64,000 nucleotides of DNA from Ignavibacteriales bacterium. Lineage in GTDB: Bacteria; Bacteroidota; Ignavibacteria; Ignavibacteriales; Melioribacteraceae. The DNA lies in NCBI GenBank assembly GCA_026390795.1, contig JAPLFG010000003.1:1550001-1614000 (forward strand). The letters run 5' to 3'. Both the position numbers and the translations under genes were made by a program. Below, one piece after another: positions 36,801-45,249 of this stretch. The stretch's first letter is position 1, and every line of letters begins with the position of its first letter. Under the pieces are notes generated by a model that was not told the DNA's origin, did no database searches, and saw only the letters and a program-made list of their open reading frames with translations.

Positions 36801-37236
36801 ATTCAACGCGTCATTTCCTCCGGGAACAAAACTATTATCACACTTAGTTGTAAGTAAATCATTTTCTATAATGCCTTTGAAAGACGGGGTAGTTCATCTA
36901 ACATTCTCGCTTAATAAATCTTCCAAAATAGTACTTGAACATTCCGGTGAAATATCGGTTTTACCCGATATAGTTCTTCCCAAACCAAACGATCTCTCAA
37001 AAGGATTTAGAATCCTAACGGACAAACTTGACGGAAATATTTATTCTGTAGAAGTTCAGGGAAAGAGCGGCAGCACGAATGTAATGAAAGTTTACTGTTC
37101 GGAGAATAAAATTACTAATGTTGAAAACGGGAAAATTATTTCTTCTGATAAAACGGTTTACACAATTGCAGTTGAGTTTGAAAAAAGCGAATCCAAATAT
37201 TTGAACAAAATTGTGAAATTAAAAATTGATCGATAA
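33877..37236 (+). CDS. Glycoside hydrolase of the amylo-alpha-1,6-glucosidase-like (alpha/alpha)6 type fused to a GATase/ThuA-like domain
   Basis: An 1119-residue exported protein. The start is placed at 33877, with CGGAG 8 bp upstream and a signal peptide (LLLILFLTSIILSAQ); a frame open from 33769 runs through the REP-like repeat. Residues about 20-240 resemble ThuA/GATase-like domains (IIWIHHPDSTE, IKNGGNLFLTLDAMKYLNAL). After a beta-rich linker, residues about 560-960 form an (alpha/alpha)6 barrel with NGRPGYAWYFGRDGVWSSFA, GHGWVEGGGLYTAHTEVYLA and GYHTGSVWPLFTGWSALAEY, typical of amylo-alpha-1,6-glucosidase and GH15-like enzymes. A C-terminal beta-sandwich closes the protein. It is a paralogue of the enzyme at 42284-44893 and heads the glycan cluster. 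Substrate unknown. Confidence 0.75.
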   Translation: MRIKLLLILFLTSIILSAQIKVGFVNFNNAIEYSHEVKAAYEFLKNDKAFKTELVNTNQILNSQFSIHNYKIIWIHHPDSTELTKKETDVRFISSLKNYIKNGGNLFLTLDAMKYLNALGLEKVVPTVKYVEAIDDGYGRKLGLHSFRSHPIFNSLNGGAYIFNPTLDMKTRQIGFFDESIPQNGKVVAVDWAYITMKEDSRLVVEYKFGKGKILAVGAYTYFAIKNNSRDHLELFTKNCMNYLAGKHAKETEHYWNYKPSQVLLTKMKTGKPIVVASLKAAEWKMDPNSLKLINETATDNYWNVAGQRMLLMGKEKAGIDEIWAHPFMALRDYEIGIVKGDSVSWLKNFQAKVEVRPESFTRNYKLANATLTEIIITSINKPTAIVHYELRGTVPLKLVVRFKSNLRFMWPYSEKTTGSIYYSWNDELNAFVVKDESGDFVSIVGADKKPVDKNIGHFENFDSHFNGISTENSQIAAYSQFNLEPDDNLDIVISSSNEGVQKTIKEYRSAISNPGKVFKSANDYSQKFLDNSLMITTPDKDFNEGYRWALVGTDRFFVNTPGIGKSLVAGYSTTAKGWDGGQKINGRPGYAWYFGRDGVWSSFALLDYGDFEKVKSVLEFFNKYQDLNGKIFHELTTSGAVHYDASDATPLYIILAGKYLQHTGNVEFIKQNWTHIKKAIDFCYSTDTDKDHLIENTNVGHGWVEGGGLYTAHTEVYLAACWSEALNEAGRMAKAIGLNIESKMYDEESRTVKKIINDQFWNKENDFLSFSKMKDGKFNSEKTVLTAVPVYFDMLDNIKAKKVVNAFAENYFSSDWGVRILREDSPIFNPRGYHTGSVWPLFTGWSALAEYKNGNSVQGFTHVMNNLLVYKNWQLGFVEEVLNGSEYKPSGVCSHQAWSETMVLQPAIEGMLGLEVDAQKSILKLSPRFLANWDSAKVERIKIGKALVNFEMKRENGKTIYNFSTNSTEPLTVEFNASFPPGTKLLSHLVVSKSFSIMPLKDGVVHLTFSLNKSSKIVLEHSGEISVLPDIVLPKPNDLSKGFRILTDKLDGNIYSVEVQGKSGSTNVMKVYCSENKITNVENGKIISSDKTVYTIAVEFEKSESKYLNKIVKLKIDR

Positions 37237-37250
37237 TAAAGAAGAATTAT

Positions 37251-37290
37251 CCGCGTACATCAGTTAAATCTGTGCAATCTGTGTTCTATT
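37251..37290 (+). repeat. ATCTGTG-type dispersed repeat, forward copy
   Basis: CAGTTAAATCTGTGCAATCT followed by GTGTTCTATT precedes the GH3 gene. The inverted relative lies just after that gene at 39944-39983, sharing ATCTGTGTTCTAT when reversed. Both belong to the CAGTGTTATCTGTG class of short intergenic repeats frequent in these genomes. Confidence 0.65.
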
Positions 37291-37302
37291 AAGGAGGCAG
37301 TA

Positions 37303-39948
37303 GTGAAAAAAATGATTGTCCTTTTATTCATGTTCGCATCGTTATTCGCGCAGCAGAAAAATGATTTTCCATTTCATGACACAAAATTATCTATAGAAAA
37401 ACGTGCGGCAGATCTTGTTTCCCGGATGACGCTTAAAGAAAAAATTTCGCAAATGAGTTATGATGCACCGGCAATCGACCGTCTAGGCATTCCAAAATAT
37501 AATTGGTGGAACGAATGTCTTCACGGAGTTGCCCGTAACGGATTAGCAACTGTATTTCCTCAGGCCATCGGTTTGGCTGCGATGTGGGATAAAATTTTTA
37601 TGTACAAAGTTGCCGGTGCTATTTCGGATGAAGCCCGTGCAAAATATAATTATGCCGTTCAGCACGGGGAAAGAGGTCTCTATCAAGGGCTGACTTTCTG
37701 GTCACCTAATATCAACATCTTCCGCGATCCAAGGTGGGGACGCGGAATGGAAACATATGGAGAGGATCCGTACCTCACCGGACAAATGGCTGTTCAGTTT
37801 ATAAAAGGTTTGCAAGGAAATGATCCGAAATATTTGAAAGTAGTTGCAACCGCAAAACATTTTGCCGTTCACAGCGGTCCGGAACCGGATCGTCATTCGA
37901 TTGATGTGAATCCCAGTGAATACGATTTGCGCGAAACATATCTGCCGGCATTTAAGATGAGTGTACAAGATGGACATGTTCAATCGTTGATGTGCGCATA
38001 TAATAGTTTAAGAGGAAAAGCGTGCTGCAGCAACGATCCATTGCTCGAAAAAATTCTCCGCGAAGAATGGGGTTTCAAAGGTTACGTAGTATCAGACTGC
38101 TGGGCAATCTCCGATATTTATGAATTTCACAAACAGACTAAAGACGTAACCGAAGCATCCGCTGTTTCCGTGAAAGCCGGAACCGATCTTGAATGTGGAA
38201 ATTCTTATCCGGCATTGAATGATGCAATTCAAAAAGGATTGATAAAAGAAGAAGAAATTAATCTCTCGTTGAAGAGATTGATGGAAGCTCGTTTAAGACT
38301 TGGAATGTTCGATCCGCCGTCAATGGTTCCATATTCAAAATTAAAGATGGATGTTGTTGATTCGAAGAACAATCAACTACTTGCAGATGATGCAGCCAAA
38401 AAGTCTATAGTCTTATTGAAGAATGAAAATAATCTTCTTCCTCTCAAAAAAAATATTAGGACGATTGCTGTCATTGGACCAAATGCGAACGATGAAGAGA
38501 TTCTTCTTGGCAATTATAACGGAATGCCTTCAAACCCCATCACTCCTCTGAACGGAATTATTCAGAAAGTTGGAAAAAATTCCAAAATTATTTTTGAAAG
38601 AGGATACAACATTGCCAATGGAATTCCGTACTTGGAAATCATCCCGACAGATTTTCTTTTTACGTCACCGGATAAAAAACAAAACGGATTAATCGGAGAA
38701 TATTTTGACAATCCGGAATGGAAAGGAAAACCGGCTAAAATTAGAGTCGATAAGACGATTGATTTCAAATGGCTTCAAAGTTCTAAAGACAATTTTTATA
38801 GAGGAAATAAAAGCGTGCGGTGGACCGGATTTATCGCACCTAAAAAATCCGGCACTTATCAAATCGGAGGTTATGGTTTTAACGGGTTCAATATTTATCT
38901 GGACGATACATTACTTGTAAAATATAATGGTGAACATCACCCCAATAAAATATATAAAGATGTTAAACTTGATTCGGGCAAATTATATAAAATCAAAATT
39001 GAATTTTTTGCGCATACTCGATATGCGCAGATGCAGTTTATTTGGTCTGTGCCGGATGACAATGCCGAAGCGCGCGCGATCGAAGCAGTGAAGAAAAGCG
39101 ATTTGGCCGTAATGTTTTTGGGGCTTTCACCGCGTCTTGAAGGAGAAGAACTGAATATTGATGTAAAAGGATTTAAAGGCGGCGATAGAACAAGTCTTGA
39201 TCTGCCGGAGACTCAAGAAAAATTATTAGAAAAAGTTTATAAATTGGGAAAACCGGTTGTGCTTGTGCTTATTAATGGAAGCGCTCTTTCGATCAATTGG
39301 GCTGATAAAAATATTCCGGCAATAGTTGAAGCATGGTACGGCGGTCAAGCCGCGGGAAGCGCAATTGCAGATGTCTTGTTCGGTGATTATAATCCTGCCG
39401 GTAGATTGCCGGTGACGTTTTATAAATCTGTTGACCAGCTGCCGGATTTCAAAGATTATAATATGAGCAGCAGAAATCATACTTATGTGAGCGGGGATAA
39501 TGCAATAAGCGTTTTAGGTAAATCCCATGGCAGAACATACAGATATTTTGACGGAGAAGTTTTATATCCGTTTGGATATGGATTGAGCTATACTACATTT
39601 GAATACAGCAATTTGCGTTTAAGCAAAGACAAAATCTGTGTGGGCGACTCTGTAAATTTATTTATTGAAGTGAGGAATACTGGAAAAGTCTCCGGTGAGG
39701 AAGTTGTCCAGCTTTATAATTACGGAAATATTTTTAATTCATTCGGTGCTATTAAATCTCTTAAAGGTTTTGAACGCATCTCGTTGAAACCGAATCAAAC
39801 AAAAACAGTTGAGTTTAAAATCAATTCTCAAACTCTGGAGCAATTCAGAGAAAAAGGATTTGTGGTTGACAAAGGGGAATATCATCTGTCTGTTGGCTCT
39901 TCTTCAAGAACTTCGGATTGTAAGGAAATAAAACTAATAATTGAATAG
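37303..39948 (+). CDS. Glycoside hydrolase family 3 with PA14 insert
   Basis: An 881-residue exported enzyme starting at GTG 37303, which is 5 bp after a perfect AAGGAGG; the in-frame ATG nine bases on is too far. Signal peptide to about residue 17. The GH3 barrel (about 25-330) has YNWWNECLHGVARNG, KHFAVHSGPEPDRHS and the nucleophile Asp265 in YVVSDCWAI. The second GH3 domain is interrupted by a PA14 domain (about 455-590, GLIGEYFDNPEWKGK, QMQFIWSVP), and a fibronectin-like domain ends the protein (GYGLSYTTFEYS). The WNECLHGVARNG type is common in beta-xylosidases and beta-glucosidases. Acts in the periplasm on oligosaccharides from the cluster's other enzymes. Confidence 0.92.
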   Translation: MKKMIVLLFMFASLFAQQKNDFPFHDTKLSIEKRAADLVSRMTLKEKISQMSYDAPAIDRLGIPKYNWWNECLHGVARNGLATVFPQAIGLAAMWDKIFMYKVAGAISDEARAKYNYAVQHGERGLYQGLTFWSPNINIFRDPRWGRGMETYGEDPYLTGQMAVQFIKGLQGNDPKYLKVVATAKHFAVHSGPEPDRHSIDVNPSEYDLRETYLPAFKMSVQDGHVQSLMCAYNSLRGKACCSNDPLLEKILREEWGFKGYVVSDCWAISDIYEFHKQTKDVTEASAVSVKAGTDLECGNSYPALNDAIQKGLIKEEEINLSLKRLMEARLRLGMFDPPSMVPYSKLKMDVVDSKNNQLLADDAAKKSIVLLKNENNLLPLKKNIRTIAVIGPNANDEEILLGNYNGMPSNPITPLNGIIQKVGKNSKIIFERGYNIANGIPYLEIIPTDFLFTSPDKKQNGLIGEYFDNPEWKGKPAKIRVDKTIDFKWLQSSKDNFYRGNKSVRWTGFIAPKKSGTYQIGGYGFNGFNIYLDDTLLVKYNGEHHPNKIYKDVKLDSGKLYKIKIEFFAHTRYAQMQFIWSVPDDNAEARAIEAVKKSDLAVMFLGLSPRLEGEELNIDVKGFKGGDRTSLDLPETQEKLLEKVYKLGKPVVLVLINGSALSINWADKNIPAIVEAWYGGQAAGSAIADVLFGDYNPAGRLPVTFYKSVDQLPDFKDYNMSSRNHTYVSGDNAISVLGKSHGRTYRYFDGEVLYPFGYGLSYTTFEYSNLRLSKDKICVGDSVNLFIEVRNTGKVSGEEVVQLYNYGNIFNSFGAIKSLKGFERISLKPNQTKTVEFKINSQTLEQFREKGFVVDKGEYHLSVGSSSRTSDCKEIKLIIE

Positions 39949-39983
39949 AACACAGATAACACTGATTTACACAGATTAAATCG
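39944..39983 (-). repeat. ATCTGTG-type dispersed repeat, inverted copy
   Basis: Plus-strand ATAGAACACAGATAACACTG followed by ATTTACACAGATTAAAT is the reverse complement of a sequence like that at 37251-37290. It starts within the last codons of the GH3 gene. Confidence 0.65.
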
Positions 39984-40004
39984 TTTTTAATTAAAGAGAC
40001 AGAC

Positions 40005-42161
40005 ATGAAAAGAATATTAATATTACTTCTGTTGACATCTCAATTGTTTGCGCAAGAACTGAAAGTTTCGGATTCCTATCTTACTTTCAAGTCAAAGCAG
40101 AATGACCCGCTCTTCACAACATATACAGCCGCAATGGAACGGTCCAGATTATATGGCGATAAAGGTTATAAGATGGATTACTATTCGGAACATTCTCCAA
40201 TAAGTTATTCGGGAGATCAAGCTGGAAAATTTTATTGTATATGGAAAGTTGATCAAGTTGTTATAATGAATACCGGAGAGTTTTACGAGAAGCCGGTTGT
40301 TACTTCATCATTCCCGGATATGATGATAATGGAATATTCGCCTTTCAAAGGAATAAAAGTACAAGAGACATTTTTCGTTTACAGTTCTTCTATTGCGCTT
40401 GTCAATTTGCAAATTAAAAACATAGACAACATAAATCATAATATCGAACTTTACCCGGTTCTCGAACTAGGCAATGATTCTCTTCTTATTAAAGAATACG
40501 ATAAGAAAAATAACGGATACATCACGGAACATCATGAATCGAAATATAGATTGATAAGTTCGTTGTATAAGAACCAACCTTATCCAACAGAAACGCTCGA
40601 TTACTTCACTTCAGACTTTATCCCGTATTCATTCGGCGGGTACCATAAGTCGCTTGAAGATTTTTACATAACGATCAAAACTGATTTTTATGCTGAGAAT
40701 AGGAATGATTCGCTGAATCACAAAACAAACGGACTCGTGAATTTTATTTCACTTCACGGTAAATTTTCTTTGAAACCGGGTGAAGAAACAAATGTGCGTT
40801 ATTTCCGGGGATGGCAGGATCAAAAAGAAGATTTGCAAAAGCTGATAACTGAGATAGAAAAATTAAAAACAGAGCCTCTTCAGAAATACGTTGATGCAAA
40901 TGTGAAATTGTTCTCAAGAATCCCGCGAATAAAATTTAAAACTCAAGATGAAAAACTAGTTTATCTAGGTTCTTTCAATCTTGCGCGCGGATCTTTCTAT
41001 CCGCCGACAGAAAAAACGAATTACAATTTTTATGTTTTCTCACGACAGCCGTTATGGGGATGGGGACACGGTCATCAGGTTTTACATGAATCATTAAGTA
41101 TGCTTGCGTATGCCTATCTCGACCCGCTCTCGGCAGAAGGCTCGCAACGCATATATATGGAACAGCAGCGTAGTGACGGACTTATCGCATATCGGCACGG
41201 ACCGCGCGGTTTGCAAGATTATCCTCACTTCAGCAAAGAATTAAACAAAGAAATGTCAACAACCTCCGCACCGTTTTTCAGCTGGATCAATTGGGAAGTT
41301 TATAAAGTCAGCAAAGACAAAAATTTTCTTGTCGATGCATATCAGAGCGGAACAAAATACATGAACTGGCTGATTCAAAGCCGCGATGTTGATAAAGACG
41401 GTTTGTATGAATGGGGACCGTACGGAATAATTGAAAATGTCCGCGATTGGTACAATGCTGTTTTTCAGGTAAGCGCTGATAGGCATCTTGATGTTGACAA
41501 GGAAGATATTTCAGATGAACTTGATTGTGTTGATCTTACTTTAATGATGATCAAAGAGATGCGGTCGCTCTCTGAAATTGCGAAAGAACTCGGTATGAAA
41601 AGCGGATCACTCGCGTGGGAAAAAATGGCAGACGCAACTTCCAAAATAGTAAATGAAAAAATGTGGGATGACAGCAGCAAGTTTTATTATTCAATAAATA
41701 GAAAAGATCACTCATTCAAATATCTAACACGCGATCTTCGGAGGATGGAGATAATAGGATTTTTGGCGCTGTGGGCTGAAGTTGCACCGAAGGAGAGAGC
41801 GGGCTATCTTGTAAAACATCTTTTGGATCCGAAAAAATTTTGGAGAAAATATGGAGTGCCCACTCTCGCTGCCGATGATAAATGGTTTTCGCCATATGTA
41901 GATTATTGCTGCAAGTGGAACGGACCCGTCTGGCTTTTGTGGGATTATATGGTTCTTGACGGATTAAAAAATTATGGATACAATAAAATTGCGTCTGAGC
42001 TTGCCGATAAGATGATGCTAGCTGTTTCAACTCAACTTAAAAAGAACCATAGTTTTTGGGAATCATACAGTCCGGATAATGAAGTACTCAACTCGCCTCC
42101 CAATTATATTTGGGATTCTATTATGGCGAAAGTGTTGATCGAAAAATACAAGAAGAAATAG
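40005..42161 (+). CDS. Putative (alpha/alpha)6-barrel glycoside hydrolase (MGH1/GH63-like), exported
   Basis: A 718-residue protein with a signal peptide (to about residue 16, LTSQLFAQE). Residues about 17-290 form a beta-rich N-terminal domain. Residues about 315-715 form an alpha/alpha barrel with SRQPLWGWGHGHQVLHESL, SRDVDKDGLYEWGP, EDISDELDCVDLTLMMIKEM and CKWNGPVWLLWDYMVLDGL, patterns of GH63/MGH1-like and trehalase-related enzymes. Acidic residues at DKDGLYEWG and DELDCVD are candidates for catalysis. It lies 56 bp after the GH3 gene in a run of glycan-degrading genes. Substrate cannot be named from sequence. Confidence 0.7.
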   Translation: MKRILILLLLTSQLFAQELKVSDSYLTFKSKQNDPLFTTYTAAMERSRLYGDKGYKMDYYSEHSPISYSGDQAGKFYCIWKVDQVVIMNTGEFYEKPVVTSSFPDMMIMEYSPFKGIKVQETFFVYSSSIALVNLQIKNIDNINHNIELYPVLELGNDSLLIKEYDKKNNGYITEHHESKYRLISSLYKNQPYPTETLDYFTSDFIPYSFGGYHKSLEDFYITIKTDFYAENRNDSLNHKTNGLVNFISLHGKFSLKPGEETNVRYFRGWQDQKEDLQKLITEIEKLKTEPLQKYVDANVKLFSRIPRIKFKTQDEKLVYLGSFNLARGSFYPPTEKTNYNFYVFSRQPLWGWGHGHQVLHESLSMLAYAYLDPLSAEGSQRIYMEQQRSDGLIAYRHGPRGLQDYPHFSKELNKEMSTTSAPFFSWINWEVYKVSKDKNFLVDAYQSGTKYMNWLIQSRDVDKDGLYEWGPYGIIENVRDWYNAVFQVSADRHLDVDKEDISDELDCVDLTLMMIKEMRSLSEIAKELGMKSGSLAWEKMADATSKIVNEKMWDDSSKFYYSINRKDHSFKYLTRDLRRMEIIGFLALWAEVAPKERAGYLVKHLLDPKKFWRKYGVPTLAADDKWFSPYVDYCCKWNGPVWLLWDYMVLDGLKNYGYNKIASELADKMMLAVSTQLKKNHSFWESYSPDNEVLNSPPNYIWDSIMAKVLIEKYKKK

Positions 42162-42283
42162 AACGCTGATTATTATGATTGTTTAAGATTGATAGTGAAA
42201 AATCATAATTATTATAAAAAAATTATTTGCGGTTGGTAAATCTGTCCCATTAATAAATTTTTAAACAATTGAGCGATAGTACA

Positions 42284-44893
42284 ATGAAACGAATAAAACT
42301 TTTTCTAGTATTTACTTTTATCGTAACGCTAAATATTTCTGCACAAAACGGATTAATTAATAAATTCGAACTGAAAAAAAACAATCTTTTACTTACACGT
42401 CTTGCTCAGCCGAATCAGTATATGGATAAGATTGGGCAGAAAGCGGCGTTGCTTGGATTTGAAAACGGTTCATTTGAAATGTGGATCTGGCCATGGAAAG
42501 TATTACGTAATTTCGAAATACAATTTTTTGTCGGTACAACAACGCAGCCGATTCTCGCAAAAGATATTCTGCGTGACATTTCCGTTACTCCTGAAGCGAC
42601 AACACTTACTTATGTATACGAATCATTTACGGTCAAAGAAATAATATTTATACCAAACGATCAGCCGGCAGCTATAATACTTTTGGATGTTAATACAACA
42701 ACCCCGCTTACAATTGTTCCGGGATTCATGCCTGTAATGCAGCCGCAATGGCCTGCGGGAATTGGCGGGCAGTATAGTTATTGGGATGATGATGTAAAAG
42801 CTTATGTGATTTCCGAATCCCAGCAGCGCGGATTATTTTTATGCGGCTCACCAGTAGCGCAGCAGATGGCAGCACCTCCGGCTCATATGTTCGCAGATAA
42901 TCCGATTCAATTTAAAATTGAGATCAAACCTGGAGATGCAAAAAATAATTCTATTCCAATTGTTATTGCCGGCAGTCCGGTTAAAACAAAATACGATTCA
43001 GTAAAAACTCTTTATAAAAACCTTTTATCAAATGTTGAAACACTTTATAACAAAAATTACGATTACTATAAAAACTTACGGAATTCAACAGTTGAAATTA
43101 TCACTCCCGATGAAAAGTTAAATCTTGCATTCGAATATGGAAAAGTTGCGCTGAGAAATTTGATGGTTAATAATCCAACTCTCGGTAAAGGATTAGTTGC
43201 GGGATATGGATTGAGCGGAGGCGGCGGGCGTCCGGGATTCGCGTGGTACTTCGGTGGCGACGCATTTATTAATTCTCTTGCGATGAACAGTTATGGCGAC
43301 TACCCCTCAGTTCGAGAAGCGCTTGAGTTTACTCAAAAATGGCAACGGGAAGAAAATTATCCGATTAGAAAAAAATCAAAAGACGAAAAAAATATTGATA
43401 TCGGAAAAATGTCTCACGAGCTTTCTCAAAGTGATGGACTTATTGATTGGTGGAACGATTATCATTACGGGTATAATCACGCCGATACATCGCCGTGGTA
43501 TCTGGTTGCGATCGGTGATTATTTTAAAAAGACGGGAGATATTGAGTTCATCAAAAAAAGCTGGAAATCAATTGTTCAAGCATACAACTGGTGCAAGAGT
43601 AAAGACAGCAACGGGGACGGTTTGATGGATCTTAAAGGTGCTGGTCTCGGAGTGCTTGAATTTGGTTCTCTTGTAAAAATCTTCAATGATAATTACACGC
43701 AAAGTTTGTGGACACAAGGAATCAAAGAAGTGAATCTCATGGCAAAGTATACCGGCGATAAAGAGATTGAAACGGAAACGGAAAGTCTATTTCCTAAAGC
43801 ACAGAAAGCGTTAGAAAAAATATTTTGGATAGATGATTTAGGATTCTACAGTTTTGGCGCAGCCGAAGACGGAAAGCAAGTCCGCGATAAAAATATTTAT
43901 TCATCGGCATCAATTCTTTTCGGCCTGATGAATCAAGAACGCGGAATCAGTACTATCAAAAAATTTAATGAAAGCGATATGGTAACGGATTGGGGAGTGC
44001 GTAATCTTTCAAATAAATCTTCAATGTACGAACCGACAAATTATAATTACGGAACTATTTGGCCGTTCACTTCTTATTTCATCGGTGCGGCACAATTTTA
44101 TACTCACTTTGATTTGCAAGGATACGAGACTGTTAAAAAAACTTCTCAACATGCTTTTGATTACGGACTTGGAATTGTACCGGAAGTTTTTTCCGGTGAC
44201 ATAAATACAAAGCTCGGTGAAGCTTATCATAATCAAGGATTTAGCGTTAGCGGCTATCTTTTCCCAATGGTACAAGGATTGATAGGACTTGAGGTTGATG
44301 CTTTGAACAATAAAATTACATTTGCGCCAAAACTGCCTGCGGATTGGAAATTCTTGAAAGTGAGCAATATTATAATTGAAAAAACAATTGTGAGTTGCGA
44401 GTTGAGAATGGAAACTGGAGTCCTGAAACTATTTGCTGATAATACCGGAAAGAGTGGAATTGATTTTGACTTTATGCCGGACTTACCTCTCGGTTCAGAA
44501 ATTATTTCTGTTTTTCTAAATGGAATATCAATTCCGTTTGAATTTATAAAACATGAACAGGCGTATCAGCTTAAATTAAATTTCAAAGCAAAAGGGAAGA
44601 ATGAGATTAAAATAAATTATAAACCGGCAACAGCTATTTATTCCTTATCTCATACAATTCCTATCGGTGAAACGAATGAAGGTCTGAAAATCATTTCACA
44701 AAAGCTGGAAGGAAAGAAACTTATTGTCAACTGTGAAGGAAAAGCCGGAAGAGTTTACGAATTAGGAATTATGAATGGCTATTTAGTAAAATCAGTTTCA
44801 GGAGCTGAATTAGAAAATGAAAAATTATCGATCCATGTCTCGGGAAGCGGGAATGAGTTTGTAAAACATGAAATTTCAATAGAAATGAAATAA
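42284..44893 (+). CDS. Amylo-alpha-1,6-glucosidase-like glycoside hydrolase, exported
   Basis: An 869-residue protein from the ATG at 42284 (an upstream in-frame TTG at 42269 adds only five residues ahead of the signal peptide LVFTFIVTLNISAQ). The N-terminal 280 residues are a beta-rich domain; about 280-690 form the alpha/alpha barrel with GGGGRPGFAWYFGGDAFINS, WWNDYHYGYNHADTSPWYLV, KDSNGDGLMD and TNYNYGTIWPFTSYFIGAAQ. A beta-sandwich domain follows. It is paralogous to the barrel of the 33877-37236 protein but lacks the GATase-like domain. Debranching-type or trimming activity on glucans or related glycans is likely; the exact bond is unknown. Confidence 0.75.
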   Translation: MKRIKLFLVFTFIVTLNISAQNGLINKFELKKNNLLLTRLAQPNQYMDKIGQKAALLGFENGSFEMWIWPWKVLRNFEIQFFVGTTTQPILAKDILRDISVTPEATTLTYVYESFTVKEIIFIPNDQPAAIILLDVNTTTPLTIVPGFMPVMQPQWPAGIGGQYSYWDDDVKAYVISESQQRGLFLCGSPVAQQMAAPPAHMFADNPIQFKIEIKPGDAKNNSIPIVIAGSPVKTKYDSVKTLYKNLLSNVETLYNKNYDYYKNLRNSTVEIITPDEKLNLAFEYGKVALRNLMVNNPTLGKGLVAGYGLSGGGGRPGFAWYFGGDAFINSLAMNSYGDYPSVREALEFTQKWQREENYPIRKKSKDEKNIDIGKMSHELSQSDGLIDWWNDYHYGYNHADTSPWYLVAIGDYFKKTGDIEFIKKSWKSIVQAYNWCKSKDSNGDGLMDLKGAGLGVLEFGSLVKIFNDNYTQSLWTQGIKEVNLMAKYTGDKEIETETESLFPKAQKALEKIFWIDDLGFYSFGAAEDGKQVRDKNIYSSASILFGLMNQERGISTIKKFNESDMVTDWGVRNLSNKSSMYEPTNYNYGTIWPFTSYFIGAAQFYTHFDLQGYETVKKTSQHAFDYGLGIVPEVFSGDINTKLGEAYHNQGFSVSGYLFPMVQGLIGLEVDALNNKITFAPKLPADWKFLKVSNIIIEKTIVSCELRMETGVLKLFADNTGKSGIDFDFMPDLPLGSEIISVFLNGISIPFEFIKHEQAYQLKLNFKAKGKNEIKINYKPATAIYSLSHTIPIGETNEGLKIISQKLEGKKLIVNCEGKAGRVYELGIMNGYLVKSVSGAELENEKLSIHVSGSGNEFVKHEISIEMK

Positions 44894-45027
44894 CAATTGT
44901 CAACGAATAAAATTTATTTACTAAAAATATTTTTTTAAGAAAATAATTTTCTTATTAGGAATAGAAAATCAATTTTTATAAATTTTGCCAGAGTTTAACA
45001 GTAACCTAATTATTCTTTTTAGGAAAG

Positions 45028-45237
45028 ATGCTGCCAATAACACTAGAATCCCAAGAACAGATTAATCTTTTTCCAAAGCAATTTTATAATGCTCGTAGTT
45101 ATGAACTTGAAGTCATAACTAATGGCCCTAATGCAGAAATCCGCCTCTCCTTTCTAACCAAGCAAAAAGAAAAAGTTGTAAGACGAACTAGAAGAAAATC
45201 ATTTCCCAAGTACGAAACAATTTTATTATTCCAGTAA
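45028..45237 (+). CDS. Small basic protein, function unknown
   Basis: A 69-residue protein with TTAGGAAAG before the ATG. It is polar and mixed alpha/beta with a basic patch (KQKEKVVRRTRRKSFPKYET) and a hydrophobic last segment (TILLFQ). No signal peptide or transmembrane segment. It ends 12 bp before the symporter start, so it may be cotranscribed with it. I do not recognise it; the ribosome binding site and tight spacing are the main support for its being real. Confidence 0.45.
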   Translation: MLPITLESQEQINLFPKQFYNARSYELEVITNGPNAEIRLSFLTKQKEKVVRRTRRKSFPKYETILLFQ

Positions 45238-45249
45238 TAAGGATACGCT

